Of a stretch of DNA of 64,000 nucleotides, positions 7,656 through 16,396 are shown piece after piece (within the stretch, counting starts at the first letter, position 1; every line of letters starts with the position of its first letter). The notes beneath the pieces were generated by a model. The model saw nothing but the letters and a program-made list of their open reading frames with translations, did not search any database and was not told where the DNA came from. Origin of the DNA: JANQMY01 sp965228775 (lineage in GTDB: Bacteria > Pseudomonadota > Alphaproteobacteria > JANQMY01); NCBI GenBank assembly GCA_965228775.1, contig OZ245840.1, positions 496,001-560,000 of the forward strand, in the 5' to 3' direction. A program made the position numbers and the translations under genes.

Positions 7656-9536
7656 CTATGGCCTCTTCTTAATGCCCAACCGCTGTATTCTTGAAAAAAG
7701 TGTGGTCGGCTTCACACCCAAAAGCTCAGCCGCGCCCCCCGGACCGGAAACCTTGCCACGAGATATTTCCAAAGCGGCTTTGATGCCCTGTGCTTCGCGG
7801 TGCCGTCTTTCAATCTCTGTCTCTATCGTAACCGCTTCCTTGGTCTGATTCTTCGTATCCTCATCAAGAGGCGGCTTAGGAAGATTGAAATGTAGTTTTC
7901 CCCGGCGGGAAAGGATAACAGCCCTCTCCACCACATTCTCAAGTTCGCGGGCATTTCCGGGCCAGTTGTAACTGGTCAGATCGACCAAATTTGCCTGGGA
8001 TAATCTGGGTTTGGAAATGTTGAGGCGCCGCGCGCAAATGCGAAGAAAATGCCGCGCCAAAGGGGTAATGTCTTCCGGCCGTTCCCGAAGAGGTTTGAGG
8101 GCAATGGGAAACACGCTGAGACGAAAATAGAGATCTTCGCGGAAGTTTCCCTTCTCGAGTTCCCGCTCAAGATTTCGATTCGTGGCCGCGATGATCCGTA
8201 CATCAACTTTGCGCGCCACGCCTTCTCCCACACGCTCAATTTTCCGGTCTTGCAAAACACGCAACAGCTTTGCTTGCAGTTCAAGCGGGATCTCGCCAAC
8301 TTCATCCAAGAAAATGGTCCCGCCGTCCGCCAGTTCGAAACGGCCGACCCGATCATTGACCGCTCCCTCAAAAGCACCCCGCACATGCCCGAAAAATTCG
8401 GTTTCGAATTGCTTTCCGGGAATGGCCGCGCAGTTGACCCGAATCAACGGCCGGTGCGCGCGGTCGCTATCGCGATGGATGGCCTGCGCGACTAATTCTT
8501 TCCCCGTGCCGCTTTCACCGGTAATGAGAACGTTGGAATCCGTCGGCGCCACCAGTTCGATCTGCTTAAGCGTAAGATCCGTGGACCTGGAAACGCCAAT
8601 GATTTGGTGGTGATTGCGCTGCTCTAGAATTTCTTCTTGAAGATAACTGTTTTCGAGCTCAAGGCGTTCTTTAAGCTGATCAACTTCCGCCAACGCGGCA
8701 CGTAAGCGACGGTCCTTTTCCTTTTGTTCCGTTATGTCCCGAAAGACGATGACGGCCCCAAGCACCTCGCCCTGATCCAAAATCGGAGTCGATGTGTATT
8801 CCACACGCATAGGCTTTCCGTCCTTGCGCCAGAAACATTCGTCCTCAACCGAATAGGTCTCCCGGTTTTTGATCGCGTTGTTTATGGGGCAGTCTTCGAT
8901 TGGGTAAAAGGAACCGTCTGCATGCTTGTGATGCACGAGAGAATGCATGTCGCGCCCCACCAGATCCGCTGCCGTCCACCCCAACATACGTTCCGCCGCC
9001 GGATTAACGAACGTAGTGAACCCTTGGGAATCGAGTCCATAAATCCCTTCACCCGCCGAATCCAGAATCTGCTGATGAAGATGTTTCTCCATCAAATGCA
9101 GCGCCTGTAGGCGCCGCAGTTCCATGGTGCTGTCCCGCGACGCGGCTTGCGCATCCCGCACGGTGTCTCGTTTTGCCCGTTCGGACAAATCAAAGGCACA
9201 AAAGGAAAGGAGCAACTTGCCCTTATGTTCTAGCCTGGTGGCTTCATATTCGAGCGCAATATCACTGCCACTTTCGTGCCGCCCCACAAGCTCGCGGGTC
9301 CATCCCTTGCCCCGATAAGCCACCTCATCCGCAAACACGATGAGCGATGCGACAGATTGCGGATGAAGTTCAGAGAAGCGGCGCCCGGATAACTCCGGGT
9401 AACCAAAAGTCGAACCGGCCGTACTATTGCTCGCAACAATTTTATCTGTGGCGGGATCGACAATCATTACCGCCGTGGCCACACGCAATACGGTTAGCAA
9501 CAAATCTTCGGAAGAGACCGGCTCAATATTACTCAT
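7656..9536 (-). CDS. PAS-AAA+-Fis enhancer-binding-type transcriptional regulator
   Basis: A 626-residue regulator with two PAS domains (about 10-115 and 155-270), a coiled coil (about 270-305), an AAA+ core with Walker A GESGTGKE (340-347) and Walker B IFLDEV (408-413), and a C-terminal Fis-type helix-turn-helix (AAELLGVKPTTLFSRI). This is the architecture of sigma-54 activators. The loop that contacts sigma-54, normally GAFTGA, reads GAFEGA (387-392; bases 8361-8378). It is divergent from the cyanate operon, with twin palindromes between them, and is probably its regulator. The PAS ligand or redox signal is unknown. Confidence 0.93.
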   Translation of the reverse strand: MSNIEPVSSEDLLLTVLRVATAVMIVDPATDKIVASNSTAGSTFGYPELSGRRFSELHPQSVASLIVFADEVAYRGKGWTRELVGRHESGSDIALEYEATRLEHKGKLLLSFCAFDLSERAKRDTVRDAQAASRDSTMELRRLQALHLMEKHLHQQILDSAGEGIYGLDSQGFTTFVNPAAERMLGWTAADLVGRDMHSLVHHKHADGSFYPIEDCPINNAIKNRETYSVEDECFWRKDGKPMRVEYTSTPILDQGEVLGAVIVFRDITEQKEKDRRLRAALAEVDQLKERLELENSYLQEEILEQRNHHQIIGVSRSTDLTLKQIELVAPTDSNVLITGESGTGKELVAQAIHRDSDRAHRPLIRVNCAAIPGKQFETEFFGHVRGAFEGAVNDRVGRFELADGGTIFLDEVGEIPLELQAKLLRVLQDRKIERVGEGVARKVDVRIIAATNRNLERELEKGNFREDLYFRLSVFPIALKPLRERPEDITPLARHFLRICARRLNISKPRLSQANLVDLTSYNWPGNARELENVVERAVILSRRGKLHFNLPKPPLDEDTKNQTKEAVTIETEIERRHREAQGIKAALEISRGKVSGPGGAAELLGVKPTTLFSRIQRLGIKKRP

Positions 9537-9550
9537 ATGCGTAAAATTCC

Positions 9551-9564
9551 TACGAAAATTCGTA
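9551..9564. promoter_or_regulatory. TACGA-N4-TCGTA site 1
   Basis: An inverted repeat (TACGAAAATTCGTA) 15 bases upstream of the regulator start and about 155 bases upstream of the cyanate operon start. A second copy with the same arms and spacing lies 17 bp away. Probable binding site for the divergent regulator. Confidence 0.6.
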
Positions 9565-9567
9565 ATA

Positions 9568-9581
9568 TACGATTTTTCGTA
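9568..9581. promoter_or_regulatory. TACGA-N4-TCGTA site 2
   Basis: TACGATTTTTCGTA has the same arms and 4-bp spacer as site 1. The 17-bp offset is about one and a half helical turns. Confidence 0.6.
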
Positions 9582-9718
9582 TTTTTATTTGCGCTGCAGC
9601 AGATGAAAAACACCTTATTTCCATTGAGTTTTTTGATACCCAATCATAGCGTGAACGAAGAACGTTACCAATTCATATTTCGCACTAGATATCGATTTTC
9701 TCTCTGGAAGGACAAATT

Positions 9719-11161
9719 ATGCCGGTCAAAAGCCTCGACGATCCATTCAGTCCGAATACAGATCTGGCGCATAGCGCCACATGTGGTTGTAAAGACTGCA
9801 GGCATGAGCATGCGTCCGAGGCTCACGATTCACACGATCATTCAGACGTCCCGCACCTCCATGCCGCCCCTCACGATTCCGCCGCAGCTCCTCTTCCTTC
9901 AACGGCGGATGAAATGCTCGACCGAGCCATCGACAGTGCCGTCGTGCGGTCGGTTTTCGGCCAGAGCGATGTCTCGCGCCGCTCTTTCGCGAGGCTTGTG
10001 GGGGGTGGCCTTTTGGCGGCTGCCCTGGGGTCGGTTCTGCCCCTCGACAAAGCTAAAGCCGCCATTAAGGACACACTGGGCAAGCCCGAGAAGACGAAGC
10101 TGAATGTCGGCTTCGTTCCAATTACATGCGCAACGCCCATTATCATGGCCCAGCCCATGGGCTTCTACGAGAAGCACGGCTTATCGGTCGACGTTATCAA
10201 GACTGCCGGCTGGGCAGTGGCGCGCGACAAATCCCTTAACAACGAATATGACGCCAGCCACATGCTGACCCCCATGCCGCTTGCCATGACCTTGGGCGCG
10301 GGCTCCGTTGCCGAACCTTACATCATGCCCGCCGTCGAGAACATCAACGGACAAGCCATCGTTCTGCACAATGATCATCTGGACAAGCGCGACCCGAAAC
10401 AATGGAAGGGCTTCAAGTTCGGTGTGCCGTTCGAATATTCCATGCACAACTTCCTGCTTCGTTATTACGTGGCCGAACATGGACTTGATCCGGACAAAGA
10501 CATTCAGATCCGTGTTGTTCCACCGCCGGAGATGGTGGCCAATTTGCGGGCCGGTAATCTTGACGGCTATCTCTCGCCAGACCCATTCAATCAACGCGCT
10601 GTGTGGGAGAAGGTCGGCTACATCCACATCCTCACCAAGGAAATCTGGGAAGGGCATCCGTGCTGTGCCTTTGCGTGCTCTGCGGCATTCGCAAATGAAC
10701 TGCCCAACACCTACGGCGCCCTGCTCAAAGCCATCATCGATGCCACCCAATACGCCGCAAAACCGGAAAACCGGAAAGAAATCTCAGCAGCTATCGCGCC
10801 TACCAACTACCTCAATCAACCGGTACCAGTGGTCGAACAGGTTCTGACAGGCCGTTTCGCCGACGGCCTGGGCAATGTGCAAGATGTACCGGACCGGATC
10901 GATTTCGACCCCTTCCCTTGGCATTCAATGGGCGTATGGATCCTGACCCAGATGAAACGCTGGGGATATATCGAGGGCGAGGTCGACTACAAGTCCGTTG
11001 CAGAGCAAGTCTATCTTGCCACGGACTGCCGGAAGATCATGAATGATTTAGGATACGAGGCCCCGGCAGAAACCTATAAAAACCACACGATTATGGGCAA
11101 GGTTTTCGATCCGACCGATCCTGACGGTTACCTCTCCACTTTTGCCATCGGCAATAGTTAG
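9719..11161 (+). CDS. Cyanate/nitrate-type ABC transporter substrate-binding protein, Tat-exported
   Basis: A 480-residue NrtA/CmpA-family periplasmic binding protein. The twin-arginine motif SRRSF (86-90) is followed by a hydrophobic stretch to about residue 115. The binding domain follows, with NVGFVPITCATPIIMAQ and a conserved GHPCCAFA segment. Before the Tat motif lies a long N-terminal region with CGCKDC (22-27) and nine histidines between residues 18 and 52. The ATG at 9719 has GGAAGGA upstream. Adjacent permease, ATPase and cyanase genes point to cyanate as substrate; the family also includes nitrate and bicarbonate binders, so ligand identity rests on context. Confidence 0.9.
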   Translation: MPVKSLDDPFSPNTDLAHSATCGCKDCRHEHASEAHDSHDHSDVPHLHAAPHDSAAAPLPSTADEMLDRAIDSAVVRSVFGQSDVSRRSFARLVGGGLLAAALGSVLPLDKAKAAIKDTLGKPEKTKLNVGFVPITCATPIIMAQPMGFYEKHGLSVDVIKTAGWAVARDKSLNNEYDASHMLTPMPLAMTLGAGSVAEPYIMPAVENINGQAIVLHNDHLDKRDPKQWKGFKFGVPFEYSMHNFLLRYYVAEHGLDPDKDIQIRVVPPPEMVANLRAGNLDGYLSPDPFNQRAVWEKVGYIHILTKEIWEGHPCCAFACSAAFANELPNTYGALLKAIIDATQYAAKPENRKEISAAIAPTNYLNQPVPVVEQVLTGRFADGLGNVQDVPDRIDFDPFPWHSMGVWILTQMKRWGYIEGEVDYKSVAEQVYLATDCRKIMNDLGYEAPAETYKNHTIMGKVFDPTDPDGYLSTFAIGNS

Positions 11162-11169
11162 GAGCTCCC

Positions 11170-12000
11170 ATGGCCGGCACGACACGTCTCCAATCCTTCT
11201 TGTTATCGATCATTATTCTCGCGGTCCTATTGCTCGTTTGGGAAGGGTCTATCACGGCACAACAAACCGGCACCGAACTGTCAGAGTACGAATTGCTCAT
11301 GGGTGGCGCCGAACCCAAAGCGGGGGTACCTCCGCCATCGGCCGTTTTCGAAAAAGCGGTAGAGCAATTGTCGGACCCTTTTTACGACGCCGGACCGAAT
11401 GACAAAGGGATAGGCATTCAAATCGGCTATTCTCTCTACCGGGTGCTTCTGGGGTATACGCTGGCGGCCCTTATCGCCATTCCGTTGGGATTTCTCATTG
11501 GCATGTCGCCCGTGGTCTATGGGGCGCTTAATCCATTCATACAGGTATTGAGGCCCATTTCGCCACTTGCCTGGATGCCTCTGGCATTGTTCGTCATTAA
11601 GGACAGTGAGGCATCCGCCATATTCGTTATTTTCATCTGTTCCATCTGGCCCATGCTGATCAATACGGCCTTCGGCGTCGCGGGCGTGCGGAAGGATTGG
11701 GTGAATGTGGCCCGCACCCATGAGCTGAACTCAATCAGCACGGCAATAACGGTCATTCTACCGGCCGCCGCCCCCACGATTGTCACCGGGATGCGTATTT
11801 CCATCGGCATCGCGTGGTTGGTCATCGTTGCCGCAGAGATGCTCGTGGGCGGTACGGGCATCGGATACTACGTCTGGAACGAATGGAACAATCTGGACCT
11901 TACATCCGTCGTGTTTTCCATTCTGGTCATCGGCTTTGTCGGCATGTTGCTGGATTTCGCCTTCGCCCAACTCCAAAAATTTGTAGCGTACACAGAGTAA
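11170..12000 (+). CDS. ABC transporter permease, cyanate/nitrate type
   Basis: A 276-residue inner-membrane permease (BPD_transp_1 fold) with an N-terminal membrane segment, a periplasmic loop of about 65 residues and roughly five further segments, including SPLAWMPLALFVI and GMRISIGIAWLVIVAAEML, typical of NrtB/SsuC/CynB permeases. It starts eight bases after the binding-protein stop behind AGGAG. It would form the channel with the ATPase encoded next. Confidence 0.92.
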   Translation: MAGTTRLQSFLLSIIILAVLLLVWEGSITAQQTGTELSEYELLMGGAEPKAGVPPPSAVFEKAVEQLSDPFYDAGPNDKGIGIQIGYSLYRVLLGYTLAALIAIPLGFLIGMSPVVYGALNPFIQVLRPISPLAWMPLALFVIKDSEASAIFVIFICSIWPMLINTAFGVAGVRKDWVNVARTHELNSISTAITVILPAAAPTIVTGMRISIGIAWLVIVAAEMLVGGTGIGYYVWNEWNNLDLTSVVFSILVIGFVGMLLDFAFAQLQKFVAYTE

Positions 12001-12024
12001 TCACCATCAAAGGCCGAGGTTATT

Positions 12025-12954
12025 ATGGCAAAGTCGTTTCTGAGCATCGAAAATCTCGCGAAGAGATTTCCGCCCGCCAAAGGGCAGAAAGACCCCTTGA
12101 CGGTGTTTGAAAATGTGTCCTTCACCGTCGAAAAAGGCGAGTTCGTCTGCATTATCGGTCACTCCGGATGCGGAAAGTCCACCATCATGAATATCTTGGC
12201 GGGGCTCGATACCGCAACCGACGGATATGTGTTCATGAACGACCGGGAAGTCAGCGGCCCAAGCCTGGACCGGGGCATTGTTTTTCAAAACTACAGCCTT
12301 CTGCCCTGGCTGTCGGCGTTAAAGAACGTGACCTTCGCGGTAAAGGCCCGGCACCCCGATTGGTCGAGCGCACAAGTTAAAGAACACTCTTACAAATACC
12401 TCAAAATGGTTCATCTGGGCGATGGAGCAGAACACCGAAAGCCGTCTCAGTTATCCGGCGGGATGCGCCAGCGGGTCTCCATCGCCCGCGCCTTCGCTAT
12501 TCAGCCCGAATTACTCTTGCTGGATGAACCATTCGGAGCCCTCGACGCGCTGACGCGCGGCACCATCCAAGACGAGCTGTTGGATGTGTGGTCCAGTATA
12601 CAGCAAACCGTATTTATGATCACCCACGATGTGGATGAAGCAATCTACCTGGCCGACCGTATTCTTCTCATGTCGAACGGACCTTATGCGCGCATTGCAG
12701 AATCCGTCGAAGTGTCGATCGACCGGCCGCGAACACGCGACACCATGGTGGAAGATCCGGTCTACTACCAGATCCGCAACCATCTCGTTCACTTTCTGTC
12801 ACGCCGGTCGCTGGAACTGTCTGAAAGTTCGGAAAAACGCGTTCTCACGCAACCTGAAACCGTTCGATTTACGTCGGCCAAGGGGAGTGCCCCCCGCCCC
12901 CCAGTCCGACTTTTGGAAAAACATCCACCACCCCAGGAAAGGAAAGCCGGATGA
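12025..12954 (+). CDS. ABC transporter ATP-binding protein, cyanate/nitrate type
   Basis: A 309-residue ATPase with Walker A GHSGCGKST (45-53), the Q-loop in GIVFQNYSLLPWL, signature LSGGMRQRVSIARA, Walker B LLLLDEPFGALD and the H-loop in MITHDVDEA. It matches the NrtD/SsuB/CynD subfamily. The C-terminal ~50 residues after the ATPase fold are Pro/Arg-rich and have no recognised domain. Its stop overlaps the cyanase start (ATGA), so the two are translationally coupled. Confidence 0.94.
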   Translation: MAKSFLSIENLAKRFPPAKGQKDPLTVFENVSFTVEKGEFVCIIGHSGCGKSTIMNILAGLDTATDGYVFMNDREVSGPSLDRGIVFQNYSLLPWLSALKNVTFAVKARHPDWSSAQVKEHSYKYLKMVHLGDGAEHRKPSQLSGGMRQRVSIARAFAIQPELLLLDEPFGALDALTRGTIQDELLDVWSSIQQTVFMITHDVDEAIYLADRILLMSNGPYARIAESVEVSIDRPRTRDTMVEDPVYYQIRNHLVHFLSRRSLELSESSEKRVLTQPETVRFTSAKGSAPRPPVRLLEKHPPPQERKAG

Positions 12955-13421
12955 CAAAACCGATGTTTGCAGAACCGATGATGGACAAAGACGATGTGGC
13001 GGCGATGATTTTGTCCGCCAAGAAAAATGCCAAACTGAGTTGGAGCGACATAGCAGCAAAAATCGGCATGTCCCCGGTCTGGACCCATTCAGCCTGTATG
13101 GGCATGAACTCCATGCCTCAAGAAAAAGCAGCAGCAATCGTCGATCTGTTCAGCTTGCCCAGTGAGGCCATCGACGTTCTCATGGAATGCCCCACCAAGA
13201 TTTGGGATCAAGCGGTTCCGACAGATCCGTGCATCTATCGCCTATATGAAATTGTGGGTGTTTATGGACCGACCATAAAGGCGCTTATTCACGAAGAATT
13301 CGGTGACGGCATCATGTCGGCCATTGATTTCGACATGACAATTTCGCGGGAGCCTAACCCGAAAGGCGACCGTGTGAGGGTGGAAATGTCGGGTAAATAC
13401 CTTGCCTACAATTCCTGGTGA
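12951..13421 (+). CDS. cynS: Cyanase (cyanate hydratase)
   Basis: A 156-residue cyanase, which converts cyanate and bicarbonate to ammonia and CO2 (through carbamate). The catalytic set aligns with E. coli Arg96, Glu99 and Ser122: here Arg97 and Glu100 in YRLYE and Ser123 in GDGIMSAIDF. The N-terminal helical bundle precedes a C-terminal dimerisation and active-site domain ending GKYLAYNSW. The start overlaps the ATPase stop by four bases. This gene identifies the preceding ABC system as cyanate-related and the locus as one that uses cyanate as nitrogen source or detoxifies it. Confidence 0.97.
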   Translation: MTKPMFAEPMMDKDDVAAMILSAKKNAKLSWSDIAAKIGMSPVWTHSACMGMNSMPQEKAAAIVDLFSLPSEAIDVLMECPTKIWDQAVPTDPCIYRLYEIVGVYGPTIKALIHEEFGDGIMSAIDFDMTISREPNPKGDRVRVEMSGKYLAYNSW

Positions 13422-13427
13422 TTTTCT

Positions 13428-13459
13428 GATGGCGGCGCCGAACCAAGGCGTCCGCCATC
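13428..13459 (+). other. Strong stem-loop directly after cynS
   Basis: GATGGCGGCGCC (13428-13439) pairs with 13447-13459 with one bulged T and a 7-base loop. No T-run follows; it may protect the 3' end of the cyn mRNA. Confidence 0.5.
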
Positions 13460-13515
13460 CGGCCAGCCAATACGCATACTGAATTTTAAGCCGGCGCAGC
13501 AATGACGCTGCCCCA

Positions 13516-13550
13516 GCCGTGGCACCCGTGCCACGGCAACAGGATTTTTT
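13516..13550 (+). terminator. Intrinsic terminator or attenuator between cynS and porin
   Basis: A perfect 10-bp stem (GCCGTGGCAC 13516-13525 with GTGCCACGGC 13528-13537) is followed seven bases later by a run of seven Ts. It would end most cyn transcripts while allowing some read-through into the porin gene. Confidence 0.55.
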
Positions 13551-13591
13551 TGTCTCCATTTTCGAAGTTCATTACAAGGAAGTCTGCACCA

Positions 13592-14842
13592 ATGATGGTC
13601 TTACCACGAAAAAAATCATTCTTCCCATGCGCAGCCATACTAGCGCTTCTATGGGCCCCCTCCACCGGCAGCGCGGAGGACACGGTAGCTAGCAACGACC
13701 TTGTCGAAGCTTTTAAAGAAGCAAAAATACTCTTCGATGCCCGTATCAGATGGGAACATGTGGACCAGGAAGGCTTCGACAATAACGCCAATGCCGTCAC
13801 ATACCGCCTGCGCGGTGGAATTGAAACCGGCAAATTTCTCGACACGTCCTTCTTGGTAGAATTCGACCATGTGGGCGACATTGTCGGCGACTTCAACAGC
13901 ACCATTAACGGCAACACGGCGTTTCCGGTGGTCGCCGATCCGGATGTTACGGAACTGAACCGCTTTCAGCTCACCAATACATCCCTGCCGGATACAAAGA
14001 TTACTCTGGGCCGGCAGCGCATTGTCTTGGATGATGCGCGCTTTGTGGGCAATGTGGGGTGGCGGCAAAACGAACAGACTTATGATTCCGTTCGTGTGCA
14101 GAATACAAGCCTTGAAGGCTTGACCGTCGACTTTACGTATGTCGATCAGGTAAACCGCATCTTCGGTGATGACTCGCCGGTCGGCCGTTTCGACAGCGAC
14201 AGCGCCCTTATCAATCTGAACTACAAAACATCGCTCAATGACGTGAAAGTAAACCTCACCGGATTCGCGTATCTGATCGACCTGGAACAAGCCCCCGCTC
14301 TTTCTTCGCAGACTTATGGATTCAGGCTTTGGCTAACCAAGGATATCTTTAATCTTGAAGGGTCTTTCGCACGGCAATCCGATTGGGCAGACCAGCCCAC
14401 AGACTACAATGTGAGTTATTACCGCGTGGCAGGATATCTAAAGCGCAAAGGGCTCGAGCTAGGAGCGGGCTACGAAGTACTGGGCAGTGACGGCACCATT
14501 GGATTTTCAACGCCTCTTGCGACGCTTCACAAATTCAATGGTTTTGCCGACCAGTTCCTTGCAACGCCGGGCACCGGGCTGGAAGATATCTTCGGCAAGG
14601 TTGGCTACAGTAAAAGAGACGTCGGGCCGTTCGCGCTACTCAAAGCGTTTGCGGTGTATCACGACTTTTCACCGGAAAACGCCAGTGGCGAATTCGGTTC
14701 AGAGATCGACGTGGTCGGCATCATGAAACTCAAGGCGCTGGACAATATGACGTTTCTGGCCAAATACGCCAATTTTCAGTCTGATGACGGCTTCAAAACA
14801 GACAAAGAGGTGTTCTGGCTGCAAGCCCAGTTTAAGATCTAG
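13592..14842 (+). CDS. Outer-membrane beta-barrel porin (alginate-export-like family)
   Basis: A 416-residue protein with a signal peptide (about 1-27, ending STGSA) and a mature part of alternating amphipathic strands. Features such as ITLGRQRIVLDDARFVGNVGWRQNEQTYDSV resemble the alginate-export/OprB-like barrel family. The ATG at 13592 was chosen: AAGGAAG lies upstream and the signal peptide starts there; reading further upstream would translate the terminator hairpin. Located downstream of cynS in the same direction, it may let cyanate or another small anion through the outer membrane; that is inference from position. Confidence 0.8.
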   Translation: MMVLPRKKSFFPCAAILALLWAPSTGSAEDTVASNDLVEAFKEAKILFDARIRWEHVDQEGFDNNANAVTYRLRGGIETGKFLDTSFLVEFDHVGDIVGDFNSTINGNTAFPVVADPDVTELNRFQLTNTSLPDTKITLGRQRIVLDDARFVGNVGWRQNEQTYDSVRVQNTSLEGLTVDFTYVDQVNRIFGDDSPVGRFDSDSALINLNYKTSLNDVKVNLTGFAYLIDLEQAPALSSQTYGFRLWLTKDIFNLEGSFARQSDWADQPTDYNVSYYRVAGYLKRKGLELGAGYEVLGSDGTIGFSTPLATLHKFNGFADQFLATPGTGLEDIFGKVGYSKRDVGPFALLKAFAVYHDFSPENASGEFGSEIDVVGIMKLKALDNMTFLAKYANFQSDDGFKTDKEVFWLQAQFKI

Positions 14843-14848
14843 CGCCGA

Positions 14849-16396
14849 TCACTCCCACTCTATCGTGCCGGGGGGTTTTGACGTGATGTCATAAACGACG
14901 CGGTTGATGCCCTTCACCTGATTGATGATACGGGTCGCCACGCGGCCTAAGAAATCGTGGGAAAAATCATAATAGTCGGCGGTCATGCCATCAGTGGACG
15001 TCACCGCTCGAAGGGCACACACGTAATCATAGGTGCGCTCATCTCCCATGACACCGACCGTCCGCACAGGAAGTAAAACGGCGAAGGCTTGCCAGATTTC
15101 GTCGTACAAGCCTGCTTCGCGAATCTCTTCCAGATAGATTTTGTCCGCCTGCCGAAGAATGGCAAGCTTCTCCTCCGTAATGGTTCCGGGGACACGAATG
15201 GCAAGTCCCGGCCCCGGAAAGGGATGACGCCCCACGAACGTCTCGGGCAGCCCGAGTTCCCGGCCCAGCTCACGCACTTCGTCTTTGAACAGCTCGCGTA
15301 AAGGCTCCACCAGTTCCATGTTCATGCGTTCCGGCAAGCCACCCACATTGTGATGCGATTTGATGGTGACGGACGGACCACCGGTAAAGGACACGCTTTC
15401 AATGACGTCGGGATAGAGCGTGCCTTGCGCGAGAAAGTCGGCCCCGCCAATTTTCTTCGCTTCGTCCTCAAAGACTTCAATGAACGTATTGCCGATGATT
15501 TTGCGTTTCTTCTCGGGATCTTCCACGCCTTCAAGGCGGCCCAGGAAGGTGTCCGACGCATTCACATGCACAAGCGGAATGTTGTAAGTATCCCGGAAAA
15601 GCGACACGACTTCTTCCGGCTCGTCCGCGCGCATCATGCCCGTATCCACAAACACGCAAGTGAGCTGATCGCCGATCGCTTCATGTAAGAGGACAGCGAC
15701 AACAGACGAGTCAACGCCGCCGGACAACCCGCACAGCACACGCCCCTTCCCCACCTGCGCGCGCACTTTTTCGATCTCTGCCGCACGAAACGCTTCCATG
15801 GTCCAATCACCGGAGCACCCCGCAACATCATGCGTAAACTTCCGCAGGAGGTCGGCGCCTTTAGGCGTATGCACCACTTCCGGATGGAACTGGACCGCAT
15901 AGAAGCGCCGCTGATCGTCCGCGATGGCCGCAAAAGGCGCGGACGGTGTGCTCGCGACCGCCCTGAACCCATCAGGCAGCGAAATGACGCGGTCCCCATG
16001 GCTCATCCACACCTGTTCTTCAGCACCCTTCTCGAACAAACCGTCGAACAGCGCGCAATCGTCCTCAATCGTGATGGTGGCCCGGCCAAACTCCCGATGG
16101 TCGGCGTTTTCCACTTGCCCCCCAAGCTGGGCTACCATCGTTTGTTCGCCATAGCAAATGCCCAAAACCGGCAGCCCCATCTCAAATAAATGTGGCGGTG
16201 CCTGTGGCGGCTCGTCCAATGTCACGCTGGCCGGACCGCCGGACAAGATGACGGCTTTGGGAGCAAATGTCTCCAGCGCCCCTACGGCGTTTTGGAAAGG
16301 CACGATCTCGCAATACACGCCGCTTTCGCGAACACGCCGCGCGATGAGCTGCGTGACTTGCGATCCGAAATCAATAATCAGTATACGGTCTGTCAA
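14849..16396 (-). CDS. guaA: GMP synthase (glutamine-hydrolysing)
   Basis: A 515-residue enzyme that aminates XMP to GMP. The N-terminal class I glutamine amidotransferase domain has nucleophile Cys in GICYGEQ and His/Glu in VQFHPEVVHT. The ATP-pyrophosphatase domain has the P-loop SGGVDSSV. The C-terminal dimerisation domain ends PPGTIEWE, as in nearly all GuaA. The start is TTG at 16396 and overlaps the stop of the upstream TPR gene (TTGA). It is the last gene of a guaB-rsmB-TPR-guaA series and convergent with the porin. Confidence 0.97.
   Translation of the reverse strand: MTDRILIIDFGSQVTQLIARRVRESGVYCEIVPFQNAVGALETFAPKAVILSGGPASVTLDEPPQAPPHLFEMGLPVLGICYGEQTMVAQLGGQVENADHREFGRATITIEDDCALFDGLFEKGAEEQVWMSHGDRVISLPDGFRAVASTPSAPFAAIADDQRRFYAVQFHPEVVHTPKGADLLRKFTHDVAGCSGDWTMEAFRAAEIEKVRAQVGKGRVLCGLSGGVDSSVVAVLLHEAIGDQLTCVFVDTGMMRADEPEEVVSLFRDTYNIPLVHVNASDTFLGRLEGVEDPEKKRKIIGNTFIEVFEDEAKKIGGADFLAQGTLYPDVIESVSFTGGPSVTIKSHHNVGGLPERMNMELVEPLRELFKDEVRELGRELGLPETFVGRHPFPGPGLAIRVPGTITEEKLAILRQADKIYLEEIREAGLYDEIWQAFAVLLPVRTVGVMGDERTYDYVCALRAVTSTDGMTADYYDFSHDFLGRVATRIINQVKGINRVVYDITSKPPGTIEWE

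Noticed and set aside
9583..9718. Search for a sigma-54 (-24/-12) promoter before the cyanate binding protein
   Set aside because: No GG-N10-GC arrangement with adequate flanks was found; I do not report a promoter here.
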